38,248 nucleotides of DNA from an uncultured Bacteroidales bacterium (GTDB lineage: Bacteria; Bacteroidota; Bacteroidia; Bacteroidales; Tenuifilaceae). Of the stretch, positions 31,293 to 38,248 are shown in pieces. The notes under the pieces were generated by a model. That model worked only from the letters and a program-made list of their open reading frames with translations, did not search any database and had not been told where the DNA came from. The DNA lies in contig CALBBQ010000056.1 in the NCBI GenBank assembly GCA_937926785.1, forward strand, positions 1 through 38,248, in the 5' to 3' direction. Numbering within the stretch: position 1 is the first letter of the stretch; the number at the start of each line of letters is the position of its first letter. The translations under genes and the position numbers were made by a program.

Positions 31293-34199
31293 TCAATCTA
31301 ATGCATCCCACATCACTTCAATGGGATGCAAGGCTTTTCGTCCGGTTCCATCTTCAATTTGATGCCTGCAGCTGGTGCCGGGAGCAACAATAATCACATC
31401 CTCAGCTGTTTTTCTGATTTCGGGGAATAGGACCAGTTCGCCAATTTTCATAGATAGGTCAAAATGCTCTTTTTCGTATCCGAATGATCCAGCCATGCCG
31501 CAGCAGCCGCTGGGAATTTCTGTAACTGAATAGTTAGCCGGAAAGGAGAGCATGGCTTTTGTGGGTGCTGTTGATGCCACTGCTTTTTGCTGGCAGTGTC
31601 CGTGAAGTTTAATGTTTAATTGCCTCGTGGTAAAATTCTCTTTTTTGATTTTTCCCAGTTCGGCTTCGCGAATAAAGAACTCCTCAAAAAGCAGAGCGTT
31701 TCTGGCAAGCTCTTTGGCTTTACCTCTGTTTTGAGGCAAAGCCAGATCGGGGTATTCATCCCTAAAGCTTAAGATGGCCGAGGGTTCAATGCCAATTAGC
31801 GGACTTTGGCTGGTTATTATCCCTGATAGCTTTTCGATATTCTTATTGGCTATTTTTTTTGCTGTTCTTATCAAACCTTTGGATATGTAGGTTCTTCCGC
31901 ATTCGATAACATCAACTAGCTCAACTTCGTAACCCATTTTGTTCAGCAACCTAACCGCTTTGATCCCGATGTGCGCATCATTAAAATTGGTAAACTCGTC
32001 GGGGAGGAGGTAAACCTTACCATTTGGAAAATAACCGTTATTTCGGTTCTTTTTGTACCATTTTTGCAGGTTTATTTTGCTTAGCAAGGGCATTTTTCGG
32101 CTACTTTCAAAGCCTATGATAGTTTTCAGAGCCCACGAGGTAGCCCTATTTGATAGAACCCAGTTTGTAATTGTAGGGAATTGGCTTCCCATGCGGTTTA
32201 TGTGGGTGATGTAAGCTACCAATCGGCTTCGAAGCGGAATACCGTGGGAATCGTACCAGTGCTGCAGAAATTCAGCTTTAAGCTTTGCCATATCCACGCT
32301 GGAGGGGCATTCGTTCTTACACCCTTTGCACGATAAGCATAGGTCAAGTACGTCATAAAGCTCTTTATGATCAAAGGGATTTGCTTTTGGGCTGTTGGTT
32401 AAAAACTCCCTCAGCAGGTTTGCCCGGGCGCGGGTGGTATTGGCTTCATTTAGGGTAGCCATGTAGCTTGGGCATAGAGTGCCACCGGATTGGTGTGTCT
32501 TCCTACAGTCGCCGGACCCATTACATTTTTCCGCTACTCTTATTATGCCCATGCTTTTTGAGAAGTCGAAAATGGTACCGATTTCTCTAACGGGTCTTCC
32601 GGGTTGGTAGCGAAGGCTGGTGTTCATGGGCGGAGTATCAATGATTTTGCCGGGGTTGAAGATCCCATGGGGGTCAAATGTGCGTTTTAGCTCGCGCATC
32701 AGCTGGTAAACCGTTTCACCCACCATTAATGGGATAAATTCACCTCTCAGGCGGCCATCGCCGTGCTCACCACTTAGCGAACCCCTGTATTTTTTAACCA
32801 AGAGGGCTACTTCGTAGCCAATTTTTCGGAAAAGCTCAACATCTCCTGTATCTTTCAGGTTCAACACCGGCCTTAGGTGAAGCTCTCCTGTGCCTATATG
32901 GGCATGGTAAACGCAATCGAGGTTATACTTTTTCATTATCCCCTCAAATTCGGCCATATAATCGGGTAGCTTATCAACTGCAACTGCAGTATCTTCTACT
33001 AGAGAAACGGGTTTGGCATCTCCTTCGATGTTTGAGAGTACGCCTAGCCCGGCCTTTCGTAGATTCCAAACTTTTGAGGTTTCTTCACCCCAAATGATGG
33101 GAAAGTGGTAACCATACCCAGCCTGGCGGAGTTCGGCCTCCATGTGTGCTGCTTTTGCTGCAATTTCCTCTTTAGTGTTGCCAATAAACTCAACAATTAG
33201 TATAGCACCGGGGTTACCCTTTACAAAGTATCGGTTTTTTTGCTGCTCAATGTTCCCCTTGGTGCATTCCAGGATGATGTTATCCATAAGTTCCACGGCA
33301 GCGGGCGAGTATTTTAAAGCTATTAGGTTGGCGTAGAACGATTCGTTGCGCTCATTCAGGTGAACTGCCATCACCGCTTTCTCTTTTGGGGGGAGGGGTA
33401 TCAGATTTAGAGTGATTTCGGTAATAACACCCAGTGTCCCTTCGCTTCCGGCAATTAGTTTGGCAAGGTTCAATGGGGAATCACCACCTGTTAGAAAAGT
33501 GCCAATAATAGTATCAATTGCATAACCGGTGTTTCGTCGTTTTACCGATGGCTCAGGGAAACTTTCGCTAATTTTACTAATGAGGTTTTCATCGGATGCT
33601 ATTCGATCAACAAAACGATAAATTTCGCCTTCCTTGTCGTTCTGCTTGCATTTCTCAGCAAATATTTCAGGGGTTACCACTCCAAAATGGTATTCTATAC
33701 CATCGTCGAGCATCATTTTTAAGGAGTGAAGATGATCGCGTGTACTTCCATATATCAATGAGTGTGATCCGCAGCTGTTGTTTCCAACCATTCCGGAAAG
33801 GGTACATCGGTTTGAGGTTGATGTTTCTGGTCCAAAAAATAACCCGAGTGGCTTTAACGCCATGTTCAGCTGGTCAAGCACCACGCCGGGTTCAACGGTT
33901 GCAACCCCTTTCTGAACATCAATACTGATTATTTCTCTCAGGTATTTTGAAATATCAATAACCATACCGCTACCAACCACCTGTCCGGCTAAGGATGTAC
34001 CAGCTGCACGGGGAATTATCGACAGACCATTTTCCTTGGCGAATAGGATTGTCTTTTGTATATCTTGCTTAGTTTTGGGCCATACCACAGCCAGTGGTTC
34101 TTCACGGTAGGCCGAAGCATCGGTTGAATACTGTAACCGGGTGGCTTTATCCCACCTAATATCACCTTCCAATCTATTTTTTAGCTCGTTAAAATCCAT
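31293..34199 (-). CDS. FAD-linked 2-hydroxyacid dehydrogenase with Fe-S domain (GlcD-GlpC/YdiJ-like)
   Basis: 968-aa fusion of a flavoprotein and an iron-sulfur electron-transfer protein, oxidising a 2-hydroxyacid such as D-lactate, glycolate or D-2-hydroxyglutarate. Residues 1-230 are an FAD-binding PCMH domain (SIIPRAAGTSLAGQVVGSGMV, NNSCGSHSLIYGSTRDH). The FAD-oxidase C-terminal domain follows (YHAHIGTGELHLRPVLNL, GSLSGEHGDG). Fe-S cysteines lie near 556-575 and at CLSCKGCKNECP near 620. The C-terminal part has CCG-domain features (GCCGMAGSFG near 896, GTSCRHQI near 945). Length and order match YdiJ-type proteins (E. coli YdiJ is about 1,000 aa). It is divergent from ackA-ptb-buk, which fits a lactate-to-acetate/butyrate route. 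The exact substrate is not readable from sequence. Confidence 0.9.
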   Translation of the reverse strand: MDFNELKNRLEGDIRWDKATRLQYSTDASAYREEPLAVVWPKTKQDIQKTILFAKENGLSIIPRAAGTSLAGQVVGSGMVIDISKYLREIISIDVQKGVATVEPGVVLDQLNMALKPLGLFFGPETSTSNRCTLSGMVGNNSCGSHSLIYGSTRDHLHSLKMMLDDGIEYHFGVVTPEIFAEKCKQNDKEGEIYRFVDRIASDENLISKISESFPEPSVKRRNTGYAIDTIIGTFLTGGDSPLNLAKLIAGSEGTLGVITEITLNLIPLPPKEKAVMAVHLNERNESFYANLIALKYSPAAVELMDNIILECTKGNIEQQKNRYFVKGNPGAILIVEFIGNTKEEIAAKAAHMEAELRQAGYGYHFPIIWGEETSKVWNLRKAGLGVLSNIEGDAKPVSLVEDTAVAVDKLPDYMAEFEGIMKKYNLDCVYHAHIGTGELHLRPVLNLKDTGDVELFRKIGYEVALLVKKYRGSLSGEHGDGRLRGEFIPLMVGETVYQLMRELKRTFDPHGIFNPGKIIDTPPMNTSLRYQPGRPVREIGTIFDFSKSMGIIRVAEKCNGSGDCRKTHQSGGTLCPSYMATLNEANTTRARANLLREFLTNSPKANPFDHKELYDVLDLCLSCKGCKNECPSSVDMAKLKAEFLQHWYDSHGIPLRSRLVAYITHINRMGSQFPTITNWVLSNRATSWALKTIIGFESSRKMPLLSKINLQKWYKKNRNNGYFPNGKVYLLPDEFTNFNDAHIGIKAVRLLNKMGYEVELVDVIECGRTYISKGLIRTAKKIANKNIEKLSGIITSQSPLIGIEPSAILSFRDEYPDLALPQNRGKAKELARNALLFEEFFIREAELGKIKKENFTTRQLNIKLHGHCQQKAVASTAPTKAMLSFPANYSVTEIPSGCCGMAGSFGYEKEHFDLSMKIGELVLFPEIRKTAEDVIIVAPGTSCRHQIEDGTGRKALHPIEVMWDALD

Positions 34200-34234
34200 A
34201 GCTGAATTTTGGTAAAATGGATAAAATCTTCATA

Positions 34235-34242
34235 CAAACCTA
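34235..34242 (-). promoter_or_regulatory. Candidate -7 box of the FAD/Fe-S dehydrogenase gene
   Basis: The minus strand reads TAGGTTTG, an exact TAnnTTTG match, about 36 bases before the ATG at 34199. No TTTG lies at 18-20 bases; the nearest (34259-34256) is only 13 bases away. Confidence 0.4.
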
Positions 34243-34414
34243 TTCATTTTTTATTCAAACGCTGGATGGTTTACCCTGAAAAATGTGTGGAAACTTTTCT
34301 ATGTTGAAAAACATAATATTCTGAAATGTCCAAAAATACTGTATTTCTCAATGTTTTAAACATCTGTTTTACTCAAAATCAACATGTTGTTACCTTTAAA
34401 AAGGCTTAAAATGC

Positions 34415-34445
34415 TTTGAAAGGCGTAGCATAATTCCTATTTTTG
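34415..34445 (+). promoter_or_regulatory. Promoter of ackA-ptb-buk
   Basis: TTTG (34415-34418), 19 bases, TATTTTTG (34438-34445): the best promoter match in the window, about 50 bases before the ackA ATG at 34496. It shares TTTGAAAGG and TATTTTTGCA with the symporter promoter at 12215. Confidence 0.75.
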
Positions 34446-34495
34446 CATAGCGTTTAATTAATCAATAATTGTCTGACTATCAAAATAATAATACA

Positions 34496-35707
34496 ATGAT
34501 TATTCTGGTTCTGAACTGCGGAAGTTCTTCAATTAAGTATCAGCTGTTGAACATGGCCCACGAGGGTGAGCTCCTGGCAAAGGGTATTGTTGAACGTGTT
34601 GGCTTTACCGATGCCATTCTAACCCATAAACCAGAGGGCAAGGATAGGTACGAAGTGGTTACAAGCATTCCCGACCACACAACCGGCATTAACCTAATAC
34701 TTGAAGCTCTTGTTAACGAAAAGCATGGGGTTATTAAAAGCTTAAACGAAATTAAAGCTGTTGGTCACCGCGTGGCTCATGGTGGTGAATTTTTTACCAA
34801 GAGCAGCTTAATTGACGATTTCACCAAGAGCGAAATAGAGAAGTGCATTGAGCTTGCTCCGCTACACAACCCAGCAAACCTAAAAGGGATTCTTTCGATG
34901 GAGAAGCTACTACCCGGTATTCCCCAGGTAGCTGTTTTCGATACTTCGTTTCACCAAACCATGCCCAAGCATGCCTACCTTTATGCAATACCCTATGAGT
35001 ATTACGATAAGTACAAGATTCGCAGGTATGGATTCCATGGGACAAGCCACAAGTTTGTAGCCCAAAAGGCCTGCCGCATTCTGGGGGTAGATTTTGAGAA
35101 ACAAAAAATTATTACCTGTCATCTTGGAAACGGCGCTTCAATTGCAGCCATTAAGAATGGTAAGTCGGTTGATACTTCTATGGGGTTTACCCCGGTTGAA
35201 GGGTTAATTATGGGAACCCGGAGTGGTGATATTGATGCCGGAGTTCTGCTTTACCTGGCCGAAAAGGAAAACCTCAACCTGAAGCAGGTTAACGATGTGA
35301 TAAACAAAAAAAGCGGCGTGCTAGGCATATCCGGGTTATCGTCCGATATGAGAGATCTTGAAAATGCTGCTGCTCAGGGTAACGAGCGAGCTCAGCTGGC
35401 TTTGGATATGTATTACTACCGCGTTAAAAAGTATGTTGGAGCCTACGCTGCGGCAATGGATGGTGTTGACCTAATCATTTTTACCGGTGGCATTGGCGAA
35501 AACGACCCAATTCTTCGCGAAAAGGTTTCAACCGCCATCGATTTCATGGGAATAGATTTCGATATTGATGCTAATCGCGGCGTACGCGGTAAGGATAAGT
35601 TGCTTACCAAGCCCAATTCAAGGGTAAAGGTTATGGTAATTACTACCAACGAGGAGCTCGTTATTGCAACCGATACTGCAAACATTGTTAAAGAACTTAA
35701 AAAGTAA
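34496..35707 (+). CDS. ackA: Acetate kinase
   Basis: ATP-forming acetate kinase, 403 aa, cytoplasmic, ASKHA fold. N-terminal phosphate loop is ILVLNCGSSSIKYQLL. Further motifs are AVFDTSFHQTMP, RRYGFHGTSHKFVA, ITCHLGNGASIAAI, DTSMGFTPVEGLIMGTRSGDID and the C-terminal IIFTGGIGENDP. All expected catalytic blocks are present. A TTG at 34469 is in frame, but the ATG at 34496 gives the universal AckA N-terminus. It is first in an operon with ptb and buk, 30 bases before ptb. No phosphotransacetylase gene is in the window, so acetyl-phosphate must come from one elsewhere or from side activity of Ptb. Confidence 0.97.
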   Translation: MIILVLNCGSSSIKYQLLNMAHEGELLAKGIVERVGFTDAILTHKPEGKDRYEVVTSIPDHTTGINLILEALVNEKHGVIKSLNEIKAVGHRVAHGGEFFTKSSLIDDFTKSEIEKCIELAPLHNPANLKGILSMEKLLPGIPQVAVFDTSFHQTMPKHAYLYAIPYEYYDKYKIRRYGFHGTSHKFVAQKACRILGVDFEKQKIITCHLGNGASIAAIKNGKSVDTSMGFTPVEGLIMGTRSGDIDAGVLLYLAEKENLNLKQVNDVINKKSGVLGISGLSSDMRDLENAAAQGNERAQLALDMYYYRVKKYVGAYAAAMDGVDLIIFTGGIGENDPILREKVSTAIDFMGIDFDIDANRGVRGKDKLLTKPNSRVKVMVITTNEELVIATDTANIVKELKK

Positions 35708-35737
35708 TATAGAACATTAAAAAAGGGAGACAAAACC

Positions 35738-36643
35738 ATGAGAGTAGAAAAACTTGACCAGCTATTCGATATTTTACGCAGTAAACCCCGTAAACGCCTT
35801 GTAGCTGCCTATGCTAACGATGCACACACAATCAAAGCAGTAAGCATGGCCATCGACATGGGTATTGTTGATGCTACCCTGGTAGGTGATGAAGCTACCA
35901 TTAACAAGGTTTGCGGTGAGCATAACATCGATCCCAAGAAATTCCGTATTGTTCAGGAAGCCGATGAGATGAAGGCTGCCCGTAAAGCTGTGGAGCTTAT
36001 CAACAAGGGTGAAGGCGATGTGCTGATGAAAGGGCTTGTTAGCACCGATAAGTACATGCGCGCCATACTTGATAAGGAAAACGGCTTATTACCCCCAAAA
36101 GCCGTACTAAGCCATGTTACCGTGGTGCAGGTTCCAACCTACCACAAGTTGCTTATAGTTGGCGATGTTGCCATCATCCCGGCTCCGGATTTAAATCAGA
36201 AAATTGCCATAACCAACTACCTCATACAAACAGCTCATTCGCTAGGCATCGAAAAGCCAAAGGTAGCCCTGAATGCTGCAACCGAACAGATGTCGGCTGG
36301 TATGCAGGCCTGCGTTGATGCAGCAATTATAGCCAAAATGGCCGACCGTGGCCAGATTAAGGGTGCTCTGGTTGATGGCCCTATGGCACTGGATGTGGCT
36401 ATAGATAAGGAATCGGCTGAGATCAAGAAGGTTTCCGGTGAGGTTGCAGGCGATGCCGATTGCATCCTGTTCCCCAACATCGAATCGGGTAATGTGTTCT
36501 TCAAAGCTTGCACCAAACTTGCAAAAGGTGAACTAGGTGCTATGGTCATGGGGGCTAAAGTTCCCTGCGTGCTAACCTCGCGTGGCGATAGCGTTCAGTC
36601 AAAGATGTATTCCATTGCTCTTGCTGCAAACGCCGCAAAGTAA
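35738..36643 (+). CDS. ptb: Phosphate butyryltransferase
   Basis: Transfers the butyryl group from CoA to phosphate, 301 aa, phosphate acetyl/butyryltransferase family. Motifs: RLVAAYANDAHTIKAVSMA, DVLMKGLVSTDKYMRAIL, LSHVTVVQVPTYHKLLIVGD, IIPAPDLNQK and LVDGPMALDVAIDKE. The length is typical of Ptb (about 300) and shorter than multi-domain Pta, and its neighbour is butyrate kinase, which decides the call. A purine-rich AAGGGAG lies about 10 bases before the ATG, one of the few Shine-Dalgarno-like sites in the window. Acyl preference between butyryl, isobutyryl and acetyl cannot be set from sequence. Confidence 0.93.
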   Translation: MRVEKLDQLFDILRSKPRKRLVAAYANDAHTIKAVSMAIDMGIVDATLVGDEATINKVCGEHNIDPKKFRIVQEADEMKAARKAVELINKGEGDVLMKGLVSTDKYMRAILDKENGLLPPKAVLSHVTVVQVPTYHKLLIVGDVAIIPAPDLNQKIAITNYLIQTAHSLGIEKPKVALNAATEQMSAGMQACVDAAIIAKMADRGQIKGALVDGPMALDVAIDKESAEIKKVSGEVAGDADCILFPNIESGNVFFKACTKLAKGELGAMVMGAKVPCVLTSRGDSVQSKMYSIALAANAAK

Positions 36644-36661
36644 TCCGTTAACTATTACCCT

Positions 36662-37738
36662 ATGGAGGATTATAAAATACTGGCCATCAATCCGGGGTCC
36701 ACTTCTACCAAAATCGCGGTATTCCGGAACAACAAGAATGTTTTCCTGAAGAACATCAAGCACTCGGCCGACGATCTGGCAAAATTTAAAACCATTGCCG
36801 ACCAGTTCAGTTTCCGTAAGGAAATCATCCTCGATGAGCTTAAGCAGGCCGGTATTGATGTTAATAAGATTGCAGCAGTTGTAGGTCGCGGAGGTTTGCT
36901 TAAACCCATTGAATCTGGCGTTTACGAGGTGAACGAGGCAATGAAGAATGATCTTCGAAACAGCATCATGGGTGAGCATGCCAGCAACCTGGGAGCTCTG
37001 ATTGCCGATGACATTGCCCGTTCGTTGCCATCGGCACGCGCATTCATTGCCGACCCCGTGGTGGTTGACGAGATGGAGGAAGTTGCTCGCATCTCAGGTC
37101 ACCCTCGCTTTAAAAGGGTATCCATTTTCCATGCACTCAATCAGAAAGCAATAGCTCGGCTTCACGCCAAAAGCGTGGATAAGAAGTACGAAGAGCTTAA
37201 CCTGATTGTAGCCCATCTGGGTGGTGGCATATCGGTTGGTGCACATCGGCAGGGTAGGGTGATTGATGTAAACAATGCATTAGACGGCGAGGGCCCATTC
37301 TCTCCTGAGCGTGCCGGTACCGTTCCCGCTGGTCAGCTGGCAAAGCTTTGCTTCAGCGGTGAGGTTACCTACGATGAGGTGAAAAAGATGCTCACCGGAA
37401 AAGGCGGTTTGGTTGCTCACGCGGGTACCAACGATGCCTACGAAATTGAGCTGAAAGCCCGTGCCGGCGATGCCAAGGCCAAGCTACTACAGGATGCCAT
37501 GGCCTACAACATTGCTAAAGCCATAGGCTCAATGGCTGCAGTTTTAAAGGGTAAAGTGGATGCCATTATCCTTACCGGGGGTATTGCACACAATCCCGAC
37601 CTGGTCGATTACATCAAGGAGATGATCGGATTCATTGCTCCTGTGGCGGTGTATCCGGGCGAGGATGAGATGCAGGCGCTTGCCATGAATGGACTGATGG
37701 TACTTAAGGGTGAGGTGATGCCTAAAGAATACCGATAG
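36662..37738 (+). CDS. buk: Butyrate kinase
   Basis: Forms ATP and butyrate from butyryl phosphate, 358 aa, acetokinase family. Motifs: ILAINPGSTSTKIAVF (phosphate loop), VGRGGLLKPIESGVYEVN, IADPVVVDEMEEVAR, VAHLGGGISVGAHRQG, DGEGPFSPERAGTVP and the C-terminal ADP-site IILTGGIAHNPD. The blocks with RGGLLKP and GPFSPERAG separate Buk from AckA. It begins 18 bases after ptb and ends the operon with a strong terminator. Isobutyrate or branched-chain acyl phosphates are possible alternative substrates. Confidence 0.96.
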   Translation: MEDYKILAINPGSTSTKIAVFRNNKNVFLKNIKHSADDLAKFKTIADQFSFRKEIILDELKQAGIDVNKIAAVVGRGGLLKPIESGVYEVNEAMKNDLRNSIMGEHASNLGALIADDIARSLPSARAFIADPVVVDEMEEVARISGHPRFKRVSIFHALNQKAIARLHAKSVDKKYEELNLIVAHLGGGISVGAHRQGRVIDVNNALDGEGPFSPERAGTVPAGQLAKLCFSGEVTYDEVKKMLTGKGGLVAHAGTNDAYEIELKARAGDAKAKLLQDAMAYNIAKAIGSMAAVLKGKVDAIILTGGIAHNPDLVDYIKEMIGFIAPVAVYPGEDEMQALAMNGLMVLKGEVMPKEYR

Positions 37739-37756
37739 TACTCAAATAAAAACCTG

Positions 37757-37784
37757 AAAGGAGGAGCCCTTGGGCTCCTCCTTT
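37757..37784. terminator. Strong bidirectional intrinsic terminator
   Basis: A perfect inverted repeat of 13 bases per arm (AAAGGAGGAGCCC / GGGCTCCTCCTTT) with a 2-base centre, flanked by A-rich sequence on the left and CTTTAA on the right. It sits between the convergent buk and short-chain dehydrogenase genes and can serve both strands. Confidence 0.85.
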
Positions 37785-37786
37785 CT

Positions 37787-38248
37787 TTAAGGATTGGTGG
37801 TTGATACGGGTAGAATTTTCCCGTTAAAGTACTTTTTCCCGTTTATCGCAAAATCTACAATGAATTTTGCCATTTCTGCAGCACTTATTGGTGCTTTATA
37901 TCCTGGAAATGCTTGCCGGAGCATCTCGGTATCGGTGGCGCCAAGTGCCAGACAATTAAAACTGATACCTTTTTCTTTATACTCTTCGGCAAGGCATTCA
38001 GTAACCGATGCCAGAGCTGCTTTGCTCGATGCGTAAACCGATAACCCGCTAAATTTCTGGCTTCCCTGAAAGCCACCCATGCTGCTGATGTTAACAACAT
38101 GAGAGTTGTCGTTCATCATGTGAATAAGTTCCTTGGTAAGAATAACCGCGGATACATAGTTTACTTTTACCATTCTGTTCACATCCTCAGCTGTAAGATG
38201 CACAAAGGGTTTATGGATCAGTAAACCGGCGTTGTTGATGAGTATATC
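37787..38248 (-). CDS. Short-chain dehydrogenase/reductase, 5' end beyond the window
   Basis: NAD(P)-dependent Rossmann-fold oxidoreductase of the SDR family; 153 C-terminal residues are visible and the frame runs uninterrupted to the right edge. Visible motifs are ILINNAG at the very edge (the NNAG motif), HVVNISSMGGFQG with the catalytic Ser, and VYASSKAALASVTECLAEEY with catalytic Tyr and Lys (YxxxK). A Met at 38203 would give a shorter frame but would cut off the NNAG motif, so the true start lies outside the window. The C-terminus NGKILPVSTTNP is shorter than in many SDRs. Substrate unknown. Confidence 0.9.
   Translation of the reverse strand, partial: DILINNAGLLIHKPFVHLTAEDVNRMVKVNYVSAVILTKELIHMMNDNSHVVNISSMGGFQGSQKFSGLSVYASSKAALASVTECLAEEYKEKGISFNCLALGATDTEMLRQAFPGYKAPISAAEMAKFIVDFAINGKKYFNGKILPVSTTNP

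Overview
The window reads as chromosome of a fermentative, probably anaerobic member of the Bacteroidota, most likely Bacteroidales-like. Three things point there. Many intergenic regions carry the Bacteroidota-type promoter (TTTG or TTG, 18-20 bases, TAnnTTTG). Shine-Dalgarno sequences are almost absent. The gene content (SiaC/DUF1987 proteins, AckA-Ptb-Buk, a DmsB-DmsC fusion, a YbhGFSR-like exporter) fits. The lineage is an inference from these features; no rRNA or tRNA gene is visible.

Layout. (1) 66-1652: an Lrp/AsnC regulator and a lone GT4 glycosyltransferase. (2) 1815-9568: a molybdenum-hydroxylase/purine block made of YgfK, a MocA-like nucleotidyltransferase, and a two-subunit xanthine-dehydrogenase-type enzyme with overlapping genes. 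(3) 9688-13684: a secreted EEP-family lipoprotein, the tRNA-modifying GTPase MnmE and an AGCS sodium/amino-acid symporter. (4) 13934-22110: an Old-Yellow-Enzyme reductase divergent from a TetR-TolC-HlyD-ABC-ABC-permease-permease operon. Two matching palindromes in the shared intergenic region are likely TetR operators. (5) 22135-28315: a secreted CotH-like protein, a long charged-helix protein with an 84-residue tandem repeat, then a DMSO-reductase-superfamily catalytic subunit and a fused electron-transfer/membrane-anchor subunit. (6) 28462-29664: three tandem SiaC-like genes. (7) 29744-34199: 6-phosphofructokinase behind a long structured leader, and a large FAD/Fe-S 2-hydroxyacid dehydrogenase. 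(8) 34496-37738: acetate kinase, phosphate butyryltransferase and butyrate kinase, closed by a strong hairpin terminator. A short-chain dehydrogenase runs off the right edge.

How it fits together: sugars enter through phosphofructokinase, and 2-hydroxyacids such as D-lactate may be oxidised by the FAD/Fe-S enzyme. Acyl-CoA ends would be turned into ATP plus acetate or butyrate by AckA and Ptb-Buk. YgfK plus the xanthine-dehydrogenase pair suggests anaerobic purine transformation, though the usual partner genes are not in the window.

The most unexpected structural signal is a set of five 28-base arrays, each of four 7-base units with an invariant TTT (or AAA) in every unit. Four of them sit on or just after gene ends and in two cases supply the stop codon.
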